From NCBI GenBank assembly GCA_036925085.1, contig JAUPFP010000105.1, positions 186,001 to 250,000 on the forward strand: a DNA stretch of 64,000 bases, read 5' to 3'. The stretch is from Brachycybe producta. Taxonomy: Eukaryota; Arthropoda; Diplopoda; Playtdesmida; Andrognathidae. Each line of letters opens with the position of its first letter. Position 1 is the stretch's first letter. A program made the translations under genes and the position numbers. The notes below the pieces were generated by a model that was not told where the DNA came from, made no database searches, and was given only the letters and a program-made list of their open reading frames with translations. Of the stretch, positions 11,401-24,039 are shown piece by piece.

Positions 11401-12890
11401 ACTAGTTTGAAAATATTAAGTTATATTAAAACATTAAATATACGCAATCCAAATCCATGACAAAACTCATGGCACACCCTTTGGGTATCACTACTGTAGA
11501 ATCTGATATTTCACTTTTAATTTACCTATCTCGTTTCAAATAAATCAACCTTGAAATTCTTTCATATAATTCAACCTTCACTAGCCTCATTATCTTCTTA
11601 ATTGTGAATCATCAGTTATTTTTTTTATTATACTATTTATTATTTACTTTTATAATAAATTCTAAATTATTTAAACACTCTGTACATTTGGACACCGTTT
11701 CTAATTAACATAACCGGATTTCGCATTGTCTTTCCTGAAATTACGGAAAACTTTTTTTTGCTTTATCACAAAACTAAAAAATGAAATTATCTTACTTATA
11801 AATCTCATTATTTTTCTTGCGGAGGAGAAAATGAACTCAACAACGAAGATTAAAATTAAATGGTCGGTTTCTAGTAGGTCAACATACGGAAAATAGATTT
11901 TAATTCGGTCAATTTGTAAACCCGTCATTTTTTTAAAAAAAATTGAACACATCAACATTTACTTACGCCCCCAATTGTGACCTAATGGAACCATGCTTTA
12001 AGTGCAAAGTTGGCCAGAAAATTCACTTCGCCCCCCCCCCCACCCCCAGTGGTTCTTGTAAATTTCGCAAACATTAAAATATTTGTAGGAAATTGGAATA
12101 TTAAGTAATGAATAATGCAAAATTAATAAGCTTTTTGTAATCAAAAAGGCAGCTGGAGGCTAGAATTAATCTACAACTGTAATTTAATTCTAAACAAACT
12201 TGAGCCTTTAAGCAGCATCTTTGTTTGTTAGTTTTTTTGCCTTAGTGATGATGAAAATTATAAAAGAAAAAAATGTCATAACGATATCTTTCAAAACAAA
12301 CTTTCGATGGTATTTTGGAAAAGAAAAAAATATTTCAACGAAAAACCAAATGCAACTAAAAATGTAAAAAATAGATCATTTTCAAAATATTATAAAACCT
12401 GTAGAATGTTATTTAAGTTCGTGCCATAAAACACATAGCAAAAATACCCGCGACTCTAGTTTCTCAAAGAAGTTTTATATTATTACCTTTTAAAGAAACC
12501 TGAAAAATATCAGTATTTCAGTTGGAAACCGTTTCAAAAAGCAATCGAAGTTATCAGAAGATTTTGTTATGTTAAACGAATTTGCATTCAACTTCATGAA
12601 GGCAGCCTTGATGATTGGAAATTAGTGCAATACTTGTATGTCTAACGGTCGTTTTTCTTCAATGTAACGAAGGCATGCCAATTTCACTTTGTCAAAGTTT
12701 TGCCAAAGTAAAAAAAATATAATCTTTTGAAAGTAACAATTTTTTTTAAATTTTTAAATTTAAATTTTTTTTAATTAAAATACTAAAATACTATAAATAA
12801 AAAGTAATTTCAAAATACAAACACGTCATTTAATGGATGTATTTCAAATACAAATACTATTTAAATACAAATGAAGTATTTAAAATAATA

Positions 12891-13081
12891 CAGGGTGTCC
12901 ATAAATTCTTTCCCTGATTACAAAAATCCACTGTATGTAAACTATGCAAAGTACAAGCAAACGGTTTTCACCTATTTGTAGCCACACACACAGTTTTTTT
13001 CCTGCCCGGTTTTCCAGTACTTTTGCATAGTTTGTGTACAGTGGATTTTTGTAATCAGAGAAAGGCTTTATGAACACCCTG
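12891..13081. mobile_element. Mariner-like palindromic MITE
   Basis: CAGGGTGTCCATAAA at the left pairs with TTTATGAACACCCTG at the right, flanked by TA on both sides. Arms run about 75 bp, including GATTACAAAAATCCACTGTA. CAGGGTGTCCATAAA is a common Tc1/mariner end. Confidence 0.85.
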
Positions 13082-13857
13082 TATTTTAGATACATGTATT
13101 TAAACTACTCCCCAACACTGGAAACTTTACAGAAAATATTTTTCTTGTTATCTTATTTTTTGTGTTATTCGTTTTCGAGTAAAATAGTTTTCACTGTATA
13201 CAGTATTCATGCACCCAAACATAAAGTATCCAGCAATTTTAATAACTTTTTACGAGAAAAAAAAATGCCCACACACAAAATTACGAAACTTTTGCTATTT
13301 TAATAAGATTAAAAAAAAACTGAAAAGTTAAAATGACGCTCACATAAATCAGCAAACGTGAAAGAAATGATTTCATTGGTGGAATGTTTTAGCTACATTT
13401 TGCTAACACATTTAAATAAATTACACCAGATTTTTTTTTTCTTATTCATTCCGAATCCAAACACATTTTCCCTTCCCCTTTTCAAAATATGTATCAACAC
13501 ACACCTCTACATTAATAGAATGGTTCATGAAATGTGGATTTATTATTAAGAAACTCACGGTTTTGACCTGACAAATGTATGTTGAACTTAATAAGAAATG
13601 AAACGCAATAAACAGCAAACAGAGTCTGAACTGATGTTTTGTAAACATTATGATGACAAGTTTGCAAATGAGGAAAAACTTGAAAGTAAAAATAAGTTTA
13701 ACTGTCATGAAACGTTTCTTTCATAAATGTCATCATGAACAAACACTTGAGTTTTCATAAGATTTCATTTCAGTTGCTAACAAACATCAACCATAATAAT
13801 ACATTATAAATTCGTATGTTCGAATGTACTGTAACATCACGGTAATTCAGTGTCTAA

Positions 13858-14421
13858 AGGCCAGTTGGTACATACCAGGCTACTTTGTGGCAAAACAATG
13901 CCGCACGAATGTCGCGATACATTGTTGCAGAAGAGAATCGAGAAACACAATACAGTTCCGAAATACTGTTCCGTGTTCCACATCTTGGTTTCTACTCTTT
14001 TCAAAGTTAAAACGCAACTGAATTGTTTATGTTTCAGAAAGCGTCCACAATTGAAATGTTTGCGTAACATTGTATCTACGTGTTTTTCATTCTGATGAGA
14101 AACGAGAAACTTGTTTAGAGACAGCCCGGCATGGGTCACAGAAAAATGGGGAAATCCTCGGTGTGCCCCCTCAAAAAAAAAGTGCCAAGTGTCATAATTA
14201 AAAATGTTAGTGATTTTTTTTATGTATTTATAAATGATTAAAAGCAATTATTCGACAAGTGATGTCTAAACTGGTATTTGTGATTACGAATATTATATAT
14301 TGCAAGAGTACCACGGCACTGGTACATGGGACAGAGGCGCCCCCTCAATTCCGGGCCTGACAGTCGCGATACAGTCCCGAAACATTGTTTCGCCACAAAA
14401 TATCGCAGTGTGTACTAGCTT
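13858..14421. mobile_element. PIF/Harbinger-like element (TAA duplication)
   Basis: AGGCCAGTTGGTACATACC...GTGTACTAGCTT with the inner pair TTTGTGGCAAAACAATG / CATTGTTTCGCCACAAA; TAA at 13855-13857 and 14422-14424. No transposase frame. Confidence 0.7.
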
Positions 14422-14424
14422 TAA

Positions 14425-14715
14425 GGTGCTATGACACACGTGCAAAACGTGCGTAACAACTTTAAACAATTTATCTCTTGCTAGTTAAATTGTTTGCGAG
14501 TCCGAATTTGAGTTCTGAGGGTCCAATTCCTAATCACTTGTGCTTAGTCAACGGTAATGCTAAAAAAACTATTGAACTTTTGACAGGAAGGAAGTTTCAT
14601 GTAAAAGTTGATGAGTTCCGCATTAGCTTTGATTTAAAAATCATTAAGAATACGACTCTTAGTGCTTGCTTGTATTAAATTAATCATGTGTATCAATTTT
14701 CTGCATGACACCGTC
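14425..14715. repeat. Dispersed repeat copy 2, abutting the previous element
   Basis: Begins GGTGCTATGACACACG directly after the TAA of the 13858 element and ends ATGACACCG. Related to 3600-3760. Confidence 0.5.
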
Positions 14716-15329
14716 ATTGTGTTGAAGGATAAACTTTTTATTTGTATCTCTTTTATATATAAAAAAAAACATTTTCCTTATCAAGTTTCTAATAACTTTT
14801 ATGTAAAAATAGAAATGATTAAGTAGTTTGTCATCAGATTTTGACATTTAATTTCTCCAGAAGCACTACACAACTGTAGTACTTTAATCGAAAAGAAGCA
14901 AAACTGCAGATGAAATAGAAAATGTTGAATATGATTTCGTGATTGAGTACCAACAAAATCGAGTAACTGCCAACTGGAACCAAATGCAACAAAAAAAAAC
15001 CACCTTAAAATATACCAGATCTCAATTTTATGTTTACAACAGTACAACTGACCCCAGTTACTCTCACCCTCTCTCTAAAGACGGGTACAGACGACCACTT
15101 GTATGGCTGGTCGATTCTAGATTCACAGTGTCGGCTTGCAATCGCCACACATCTTTGGTTTTCTTTTGAAATTTTGTGACCAGAGCCTATTTTTTTTTAA
15201 ACTAATTTCTCATGTTCTCTCATCAGAGTCATTATTGAATAATTAATATTTGAACAAATGCGTATGTTCGTACGTTCTAAAAGCTTGGCAATGCACGCCA
15301 CAGGCCAAGAAAGTAAATTCCTCGCCTAA

Positions 15330-15481
15330 GGCATCTTTCACACGAGGATATGTGCATTATAGATTCTGAATTTACAATGTACACCAATGGAAGCATTCAT
15401 ATAAACGCCTCTTATTTGTGGACATGTAAATTCAGTAACTACTGTTATCTATCATACACGTATCCTCGTATGAAAGCGGCC
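15330..15481. mobile_element. PIF-like MITE with GAGGATA ends, copy 1
   Basis: GGCATCTTTCACACGAGGAT...TATCCTCGTATGAAAGCGGC, TAA at 15327-15329 and 15482-15484. The interior (CTGAATTTAC, ACACCAATGGAAGC) matches the copy at 61704. Confidence 0.85.
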
Positions 15482-15742
15482 TAAAGCATTGATCACAATA
15501 TAGATTTCAAGGGTTGTTTACTTGTTTTTACTGAAACTAGAATAATGGAAGAATTTGCTAAAATATTTTCAAGAAAATATCTTTAAAAAACAAACTTTTT
15601 TTTATGACATATTGAAAATCATTTCACAAAATAAAACGATCATTTTCAAACCACCATAAAAAAAAGTTTATATAAAAATATCCTGAAAATATTCAAAAAC
15701 TATTCTACATTTCGACATAAATTCTCATTTTATTTATTTCAG

Positions 15743-15890
15743 CTGGCTTCAAGAAAGTCGAGACGTCGAGACATCATTTATGAGTCCTCCGTTAAGTTTC
15801 AATTCAATCAACAGCAGATTATTAACAACGGCAGATTCTTTTTTTTTTAGACTCAGAAAAGAAACTTCTGTGACATTTATCAATTGCTAA
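15743..15890 (+). CDS. Candidate terminal exon, two open frames, unrecognised
   Basis: A strong acceptor (TTTATTTATTTCAG) ends at 15742. Taking the first base as the end of a codon, the frame reads WLQESRDVETSFMSPPLSFN, then SINSRLLTTADS, and runs to TAA at 15888 (48 residues). The phase-0 frame is also open (LASRKSRRRDIIYESSVKF) to TAG at 15848. Either is polar and protein-like. No good donor follows, so a last exon is the simplest reading. AATAAA is at about 16016. No upstream partner exon was identified. Confidence 0.3.
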
Positions 15891-15981
15891 AATTTCACTA
15901 CATATTGTATTACTTCATTGTGATAATTTTAGTACTAATTAATTTAATATGGTATCGAAATTTATCATATTACTGAACACC

Positions 15982-16290
15982 TTAGTACACACCTGATAAT
16001 TCAAATGCATTCAAATAATAAACGTGTTCTACAGAGCCCTGTCAAAGGCAAACAAACAATATATCGAATTCAATTTTTTCAGTTAATAATCTGAAAATAT
16101 TGAGTTAATACTTAAATATAATATATAAAACTATTGACACAAAATATTGATTTAGTAATTCAATTTTAAATATTAATAATAAAGTCAATTTGTTATTTGG
16201 TTCATGTCCTTAACTGGAGATTCCGTATAATTCACCTAAACACATTTAATTTGAATTCATTTAATTCATGTGTCTACAAGGTATAAGGTA
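15982..16290. repeat. TAGTACACACC foldback repeat, copy 1
   Basis: About 85% identical by eye to 18893-19190, including GTGTTCTACAGAGCCCTGT, GTTAATACTTAAATATAA and GTCCTTAACTGGA. The ends pair as inverted repeats (TTCAAATGCATTCAAAT / ATTTGAATTCATTTAAT). Confidence 0.8.
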
Positions 16291-17249
16291 GCATAAAATA
16301 AATCACAATCAATACAATGGTGCACGACCTGATTTTTTTCTTCTATTTTTCTAAACCTTATCTGAGGCATATTTATAAATATATTTTAATGGATGTTTTC
16401 TTAATCAAAAGAAAGAAGTTTAGCTAAAAACATTAGTTAAACATTCGCAATTTTGAAATAACTTTCTTAAAAAACACACGCACACTTTCAAAATTAATGA
16501 AAATCTATCATTGGTCAACTGCAAGAAATTTTTCCAACCAAAAACCGACACACTGTGCATTTTAAAAATAAAACTTTTCTTTTTAATATTAAGTATAAGG
16601 GGGTCAATATAAAAAAACGATGCCAGCGCGCTATGTGGAGATTTTTCGAAATAATTTTGGGATGTTGTCTAGTTTCTAAAACGCTTTCATATTTTCTTTA
16701 TTAATTTTGGGAATGAAAGCTTTAATTCGATCAGCTAAAGACCAGTTTCATTTATAAATGTAGAAAGCGATTTCTGAAAAGAAAAAAAAAAGAAGTTCAA
16801 GATGCAAATAAAATCAGAACAAGGAACGAAGAAGATGCGTGGGATAATTTTCATGACATCTTTAAAAAATGAAGTTTTTTTCGGCAGTTAGACGAAATTT
16901 TACGGTTTTTTTGACAAAAGAAACCGCTAAAAATAATTTCAAACTGCAATAACAAGTTTATTTTCAAAGATGATTATTAAAATGACATAGCCATGTTTGT
17001 TTTCTCTTAATAGTTTTAACGTAGCTTAATTTTCTTTTTTTTTAAAAGTTGTTTCAAACCAGCGTCATATATCCTGTTTTTTACAACACAATTTCAAAAA
17101 TAAAACGCAAAAAGTCCCTTAAGTAAGGCAATCACTGCATACAAAGTGGCTTAGGCTCAGATTCAAGAAACTTAAAACCCATGAAATTGAATCTCCTGCA
17201 AAAGGATTCCAACAAAAAAAACACTGTTTTATTGAGTTCCTTTAATGGT

Positions 17250-17600
17250 CCTGGTACACATTACCGAGCCGAGACAGGACTGGAAAGGCGGCCATCACTC
17301 GGTGGATGAATTGCACCATTAAATTCAATGCGTCTGTTCACACAACAGCATGCCGTGACAGGACAGTGCCTTGACCTTGCCAACGTTCCCGGTGGATATT
17401 ATCATGTTATTTTTCACAGTCTGTTCTCGGGTCGCAGACTAAAGGGCGGTTGTTTCATTAATTATTAACAAATGGAACTCTCTTAATTAGGCACAGCCCA
17501 ACCAAGTGTGTCCTAGACATTGTCAGCCGAGACAGGGCCGGAGCGCGGCTGTCTTTCCGGCCTGGCCATGTGTGCCACGGCCAAAAGAGTATTTCTTTGA
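17250..17600. other. GC-rich non-repetitive island
   Basis: About 50% GC in a roughly 33% GC neighbourhood, with no long open frame. GCCGAGACAGG occurs twice about 255 bp apart (about 17273 and 17528) in the same orientation, each followed by a GGCGGCC- or GCGCGGC-like string. TTAATTA homeobox-type sites lie between. It may be a regulatory element or non-coding RNA. Confidence 0.3.
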
Positions 17601-18892
17601 TTAAACCAAGTTTAGAGAGTTAAACTTGAACTTAAGTTTGAAATTTGCATTTTAAATTTGTGCATCAAATATTTAGTATTTGGAAGAACGAACACGATGT
17701 TGGTTTATGCATTTCGCTCTTTCGTCATTATCTTAGTCCATCATTTCAAAAGTTTAAGTATCAGACAAACTAAAACGCATAAAGTGAATCAATAAAATCA
17801 ACTCTGGAACAAAAAAAACATTTTAAATCCATATAAAATATATAAATTCAAAACAAAAATGTATTCCTATTTTTCACATTTTGTTTCTGAATCCCCGAAA
17901 AAAAAAACGAAAATAAAAAAGACCTAAGTGAATTTATGAATTGAGACAAGACAGAGAGAGAGAAAGAGAAAAAAATATCCACTCCAAAGATTTACGTCAT
18001 AAGCGACCCACTTACCTACTGACCCATTTCCCTAACTCTTTCTTAGGACTTCGCTTTTTTTTATATTGTCCACTGTTGTTTCGAATTACCAACACAATTC
18101 ATATTCAGATAAAAACTCCGATAAAAGCTCTGCTCCCATCAATTAACCCTTTCCAAAACCTAACTCAAAGTTAAGTTCAAATTCGTGATTTTAGGAACCA
18201 GAATAAGAAAAGCGCGGTCCAAATTACCATAAAACTATCTCTAAAACTATTTTCAACGAAAATTAAGTTTGTGACCCAGTTTATGATTAAGCAAGGAGCT
18301 TCTATACTTATATATATATAATCCGACAAATAAAAACTAAATAAAAGAGTGGAGTTTGAGAATGGGGTTATTTAAATCATTTTTCATGACAGTTTTCATA
18401 AAAGAACCTCAAACATAAACATTCAAGAAGCGGTTTCAGTAAAAACAAGAAGAAAATAAAAAAAAACATAACAATGAAAACTAATAATAAAGAACAAGGC
18501 TAAAAGGCTAGATTACTCAATGCGCCCTACAACTTAATTTAGTTAGCTCTTCAATTTTGCTAAAAATTTGTTTCGTTCTTACAGAGTAAAGCTAATACTT
18601 ACATTAGCTTAAATTTTGTTGAGCATATGTAATTTATATAGTTTGGCTCTTGTCCAGTTCTGATTAATCTGGGTCCAGATAATTCCATTTGTACAATTTA
18701 GCTCATTATCCAGCTTAGTTCTTCTAATTTAGTTTCGATTCTGTTTAGCCCTTCTTTAGCCCATTTATCTCTTATTTAGTTTAAGCTCTTTTCTAATTTG
18801 CTTTATAAACTGAGTAGTAGTTCTTAAATGAATGAAAACGGAAAGAAACTCTAGGAGGCCCGCGGGCGGGCTTGAAATGCTTCTACTAGACT

Positions 18893-19190
18893 TATACCTA
18901 GTACACACCTAATAATTTAAATACATTTAAATAATAAATGTGTTCTACAGAGCCCTGTGAAGGACAAACACAATATGTCGAATTCCATTTATTCAGTTTT
19001 TAATCTCAAAATATTAAGTTAATACTTAAATATAACTAATTAAACTATTGACAAAATATTGATTTAGTATTTAAAACAAAAAAGTCAATTTTTTATTTGG
19101 TTGCATGTCCTTAACTGGATTCCGTATAATTCCCCCTAAACGCATTTAATTTGAATTCATTTAACTCTTGTGTGTACAAGGTATTAGGCA
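18893..19190. repeat. TAGTACACACC foldback repeat, copy 2
   Basis: TAGTACACACCTAATAATTT at the left and AACTCTTGTGTGTACAAGG at the right form imperfect inverted ends of about 50 bp. Confidence 0.8.
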
Positions 19191-19687
19191 TAGAGGTTAC
19201 TTAGTTAACTGAGCCTGTAGCATTTATGAGCTAAACTAAAGAAATGAATTGGTCTAAGACCCTAAGGGGAACAACTTGGATATAAGAGACCACTGGGCTT
19301 GTAAACACTGACTAATTAATCCTACTCTTGTTGAATCGTATGTTTTATCACTTGAAACTGTTGCGGCCTAGTGGCTGAAGTACTATACTTTAGAAATTAT
19401 TACTTTTGAAAATTAAAAATTCAATTACGCTAGTGTTTTTTTAAATTTTTGTTGATTCTAATTTGAATAATATATTTTATTAATATAATATTTAAATTGC
19501 ACTTCTTTCTCAAATTTTATGACGACTATAACAAATTAATGTCATTTTCTGTTCATCATTTATTAACTCGTCACTAAGGTAACCAAAAGGAGCAATTTAA
19601 TTTAGCATAACAAACTCATTCGTTTTACACAACTTTTATATTTTAATTAAGACTTTAAAAATACTTTTTTTAATATATTAAACGTTA

Positions 19688-20233
19688 AGGCCTGGTTACA
19701 GTATATTACCAGTCAATGCAAAATAGTCATGCATGACTAGTTTTGTTTCTATCATTATGTGTAACATACCTTGTGACCCCTCTCTGACCAGGATGTGACT
19801 GGATGGTGACCTCAAATTTTTGAGTAGACCTCCATCCTACTTTTTGATACTAGTTAGTAGTGATTAGCCAATCAGAAATCAGGTAGAAGAGGAGAATTCA
19901 CGTGACAACAAAGTTGCAAAGAAATTAAAAGGAAACATGGCAAATCTTTGTAGTGCTGAAAACAATGGGATCTTAATCAATTTTTATAAAGGTATGTTTT
20001 TGTTTAATTATGTTAGTTTCTATTTAAAATAAATACACATGAAAACGCGTACTTGCATGGCGCCATCTTGAATTTCTGTGCCTATTAATGATTGGCTAGT
20101 CTTCTGTGATATATCACAAAGAGTAGTCACTAATGTAACATGCAAGTCTTCAATAGGTTGAAGACTAGTCACTCACTAAGCTTGTCATGCATGACTATTT
20201 TGCAGTGACTAGTAATATAGTGTAACCAGGCCT
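19688..20233. mobile_element. PIF/Harbinger element with TTA duplication and MADF-like exon
   Basis: AGGCCTGGTTACAGTATATT...AATATAGTGTAACCAGGCCT, near-identical for about 50 bp, flanked by TTA at 19685-19687 and 20234-20236. The size (546 bp) and one short exon show it is non-autonomous. Confidence 0.9.
19937..19991 (+). pseudogene. Remnant first exon of a MADF/Myb-like transposon protein
   Basis: ATG then ANLCSAENNGILINFYK and a donor AAAG|GTATGT, inside the PIF/Harbinger element. ENN-ILINFYK matches the start of MADF domains, the DNA-binding partner protein that PIF/Harbinger elements carry beside their transposase. The rest of the gene is gone, so this is a deletion derivative. Confidence 0.6.
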
Positions 20234-20239
20234 TTACAA

Positions 20240-22680
20240 GTCAATGCGAGTGCCATCCATGTCACGTTGAGGAAACAACGTTATTCATATGGTCCTCCGT
20301 AGGCTCTTTTCATCATCGACCAAACCTAGTCACTTCAAAAAGTTCATGGGTCACTACTTTCACCACGTACCATCCCATTGTATGTAGCACGACTTCCCAT
20401 TGAGGGTCACTAGGAATTTTGGTTATTAGGAGCCACTTAGATAAAAAGGAGGAGTCTTTTTGGTGAGATGTTTAAGTTGGTTTCATAACCACATTTTAAA
20501 AATCCACATGCACAAGTTACACTGGAAAGAAAGTTGCGATTGGGAATTGTTCCTCCCTGCCACCATGGCTCTCGAGCTGATTGCAGGTGTACTTGATTGA
20601 ATTGAATTGAAAACAAAATCGTGATGATGTTTAAAAAAATACTTGTTTTTAAACAATTGTTGGATATGACAGTCATCTGTAGGAAAATGTCTTGCAACGA
20701 GGAAGAATCAATTTATTCAACGAGTTCATTTATTCACCGCAGAAAAAAGAAACCATAAAATAAAAACAACAAAAGAGAAAATAAAAATCCTTTCAAACTG
20801 ATGATAAATTAATAATATAATGTATAGCTTTCAACATTATTATTATTATTATGCTTTCACCATCTAAAGTATTTTTTTTTAAGAAAAATCGATCCTCAAC
20901 ACAATAACAATAAACCTTTAAGACCTAATAATAATGTTGTGAATTAATAAACCTGAATCTTTCTTTATTAGTACATTATGACTTAATTGATTTGGCTTCA
21001 TAGTTCATGCTATGAACTTTTGCAAAAAAAAAAAAAAAGACATTACAAATAATAATGTAACGTCGAGATTCGAAAACTCGAATCTTTGCGCTTTTTTCGT
21101 CTTTTGAATTCTAATCTTAAAAAAAACTGTTAAAAAGTTTGGTAAAAATAATTTTAACTCCATTGACGTCCAAAAGAAGCGTTCACTTAACAAAAAAAAA
21201 CCGGTGTTTGTTGCAATTTTGGTGGTATACCCGAATCACCAATATCACCTTGTGGCGACCCTGAATGCCACACTTGTTTTTAATTAATAATTTCATATTT
21301 AATATTATTTCAATTATTTCTTATCTTCTTAATTAATAATATAGGATTCTTATAGTGAAGGATTCGAGAGATTCCGGAAATTCGAGAACCGATTCGGATT
21401 CGAGAAAAATTAGAATACATCCCACCTCTACTAAAAATGTACTCGAATCCCTGCAAACGAGTTTCCAAGCACACAAAAAAAAACCATCAATAATTTTAAT
21501 TCCACTCCTGATTATGTCAACATGTACTGAAAACAGAAACATCCAACAACGTTCTAAAATATATGAAATAATCGATGATAATATTATCTCATACCTGTTA
21601 ATCCTTGCCATTCAATAAAACTGACTACGGTTGCACATCTTCCCATAACTATCATATGTTTTTATCACTCAATTTCTATTATTTAAAAATATACAACACC
21701 GGTAATAAGTTACTAAAAATAACTTTTCACGTTCTGCGAAGGATAAATATCGTTTACATGAGAAAGGAATAAAGTATAATACATAAAAAAAAGTATTTTA
21801 TACACTGGGACACCTAGCTTTTGAGCATAAATAAATAAGCGGCTCAACTTTTAAGTCACATCAAGAAAATGACAATAACACCCCGTGTAACACGAAACGA
21901 AACGACACCAAGAAGAAGTTGTCACAGAAACTTATAAAAAAATTAAAAGGACAACTTGCAACGCTGACGTGCGAGTTTAAATCAATAACATGTAGAAAAT
22001 TCCACTATGTTACCTTTTAGAAATATCACATTGTTAAAATGATTTTTATTTTTACATTTTAGACAACAATGGCTGCAACCGGAAACGAAAGAAAAAGCTA
22101 TTATTCTGTAAAGATGAAAAGAAAAGTAATGTCTAGAAAATTGAAAATAAATAAATAAGCCTGGAACCGTGCTAGCTCAAGAAATCAATCATCTAATCCA
22201 CTTGTTTTATTCAGAAGAATATGAAGACGTCATGTTTGCACCACGGCTTCGTCTCATTTAAGACTCTACGGTCTCATATCTCTTAAGAAAAAAAAAAATG
22301 GAAAAATCAAGCACATCCATAAAGAATCGTCAAATTCGGCGAGCAATTACCATGCTAGATTTTTACAGCATAAAAATTGGCTTAAGTTTCAGAACGCCTT
22401 CCCACCGGGTGGTGGTAACTGAAAACTGCCATTAAGTCCAGCAAAAAAAAAACCGTGTCGCTTTATTTCGCTACTAAACAAAGTTCGTGAACTTTATATT
22501 TATAAATCACAAAACCTCCCTCCATAGGTGGCCAACTACACTCGCCAAATTAGTTGAAATAGAATGCAGCCTTTTAGCTCTAAAAGCGAACAAAACAACA
22601 ATAATTATCAGCACGTGACAAACCCAGCACATGTAATTGAAGAGAGCACGCACGTGTTGAAATAGCGACCCCGCAATAAA
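20240..22680. other. Mostly featureless intergenic or intronic sequence
   Basis: ATTCGAG / CTCGAAT motifs cluster at 21060-21085 and 21360-21435, where CATCCCACCTCTA looks like one hAT end. At 22209 a TTTTATTCAG acceptor precedes a short open frame with no further support. Nothing else seen. Confidence 0.3.
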
Positions 22681-22811
22681 AAGTTTGCCACTTGAAAAAA
22701 AGGAAGATGAGTCAAGAGTTGAAGTGTCTTCAGTACATTTCTATAGGAGGAAGGCTAGTGGCGCCATTAAAGGTTACATGCACAAAAAATTCTTAAATAA
22801 TATAAAGGTAA

Positions 22812-23358
22812 GTCCAGACTTGGAAACTTTGCTTGCAAGCAAAGTTTTAAACTGTTTGCAAACAAATTACAAACAGTTTGCAAACAAATTATAAACAGTT
22901 TGCAAACAAATTATAAACAGTTTGCAAACAAAATTTGCTGTTTTTCGGTTCCCATTATGAATGGAAAACAACAAACAAAGTTCAGTGTTTGCAAACATGA
23001 GAGTGGTAATCCACTAGTCTAGTTTAGAGATTGCTAGAGTTCTACACTGTTCAGTTAGGTGGCTACTGGTTTTCATGTAGTCTACACAGAAAACCGCTCA
23101 TTTAGTTGCTTCTTTCTATTGCAACTTTGTGAGACATCAGTTTTACAAATTATAAAAATCGCCATAAAATATTTCTTGTTCTAAAAACTTTATCACCAAC
23201 CACCACCGACTTTTTAATCTTCTTGTTTCTTACTGATGCCGTTTACTATAACAACTGCACAGTCTGCTACTTGCATACCGACATACTGAAGAAAAATTAA
23301 TTGTGGACGCAAAACTTTGTTTGGAAACAGTTTGCAAACAAAGTTTCCAAGTCTGGAC
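22812..23358. mobile_element. PIF-like element with GTCCAGACTTGG ends
   Basis: GTCCAGACTTGGAAACTTTG...CAAAGTTTCCAAGTCTGGAC, perfect 20-bp ends, with TAA at 22809-22811 and 23359-23361. It holds a tandem array at about 22850-22932. Confidence 0.9.
22850..22932. repeat. Tandem CAGTTTGCAAACAAATTATA array
   Basis: About four units of 20-21 bp, each with the palindrome TTTGCAAA. The motif recurs near the right end of the host element, so these may be subterminal transposase sites. Confidence 0.85.
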
Positions 23359-24039
23359 TAAGCTTAACTTCAGAGAAATAAAAAATATCCACCTGGCCTT
23401 ATAGGTGAGTCCTGCAATCAAAGAAACATTCCTCCCTTATCTTCTTATCCCCATCCCTGCAGCAAACTAACACAGATACCGCGGGTCAAAAAAACGCGGA
23501 AATAAAGACTGGTAAAGATTCAACAAGAGAGAAACAGCAGGACGTCAAATTTGACCAACAGACTTCAAACACAAACATGTAATGGAAGTACAGGAAAGGA
23601 GAGAACCTGCAATGTTTTTTTCTTCTAAAAAAACACGATTTCATTTGAACTAAACCGGAAATAAAAGCAAATGACAAAAAAAAAATAAAGATGATGAAAA
23701 CAATTTCACAGCATGAGTTCCATATGAAACTATTTTATCTTCATTTAGTTATTAACAAACAAGTTGCATTTTCTATGTAATTAAATCTGTTGTTTCTTTC
23801 GCTTGGTTGCTTTTTAGCAATTTGTGTGTGGTCAAATTATAACAAAAATAAACAAGCATGATGAAAGTACGTCAGACACCATCTAGAATAATTAATTAGT
23901 GAGATAGAAGTACAGTATTTTCGTGCTCACACGTACATGTACTACACAGGTAGTAATACAAACTTATTTATGAAAACAATTGGTTTTCAATTTGTAACAT
24001 CCATAAAAAATTAAAAAATATAAAATAATGATTACGCTT

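Noticed and set aside
11968..11999. Minus-strand exon ending at GTAAGTAA near 11968
   Set aside because: Good donor but a poor acceptor, and short frames with no recognisable peptide. Looked for as a DGK exon and not matched.
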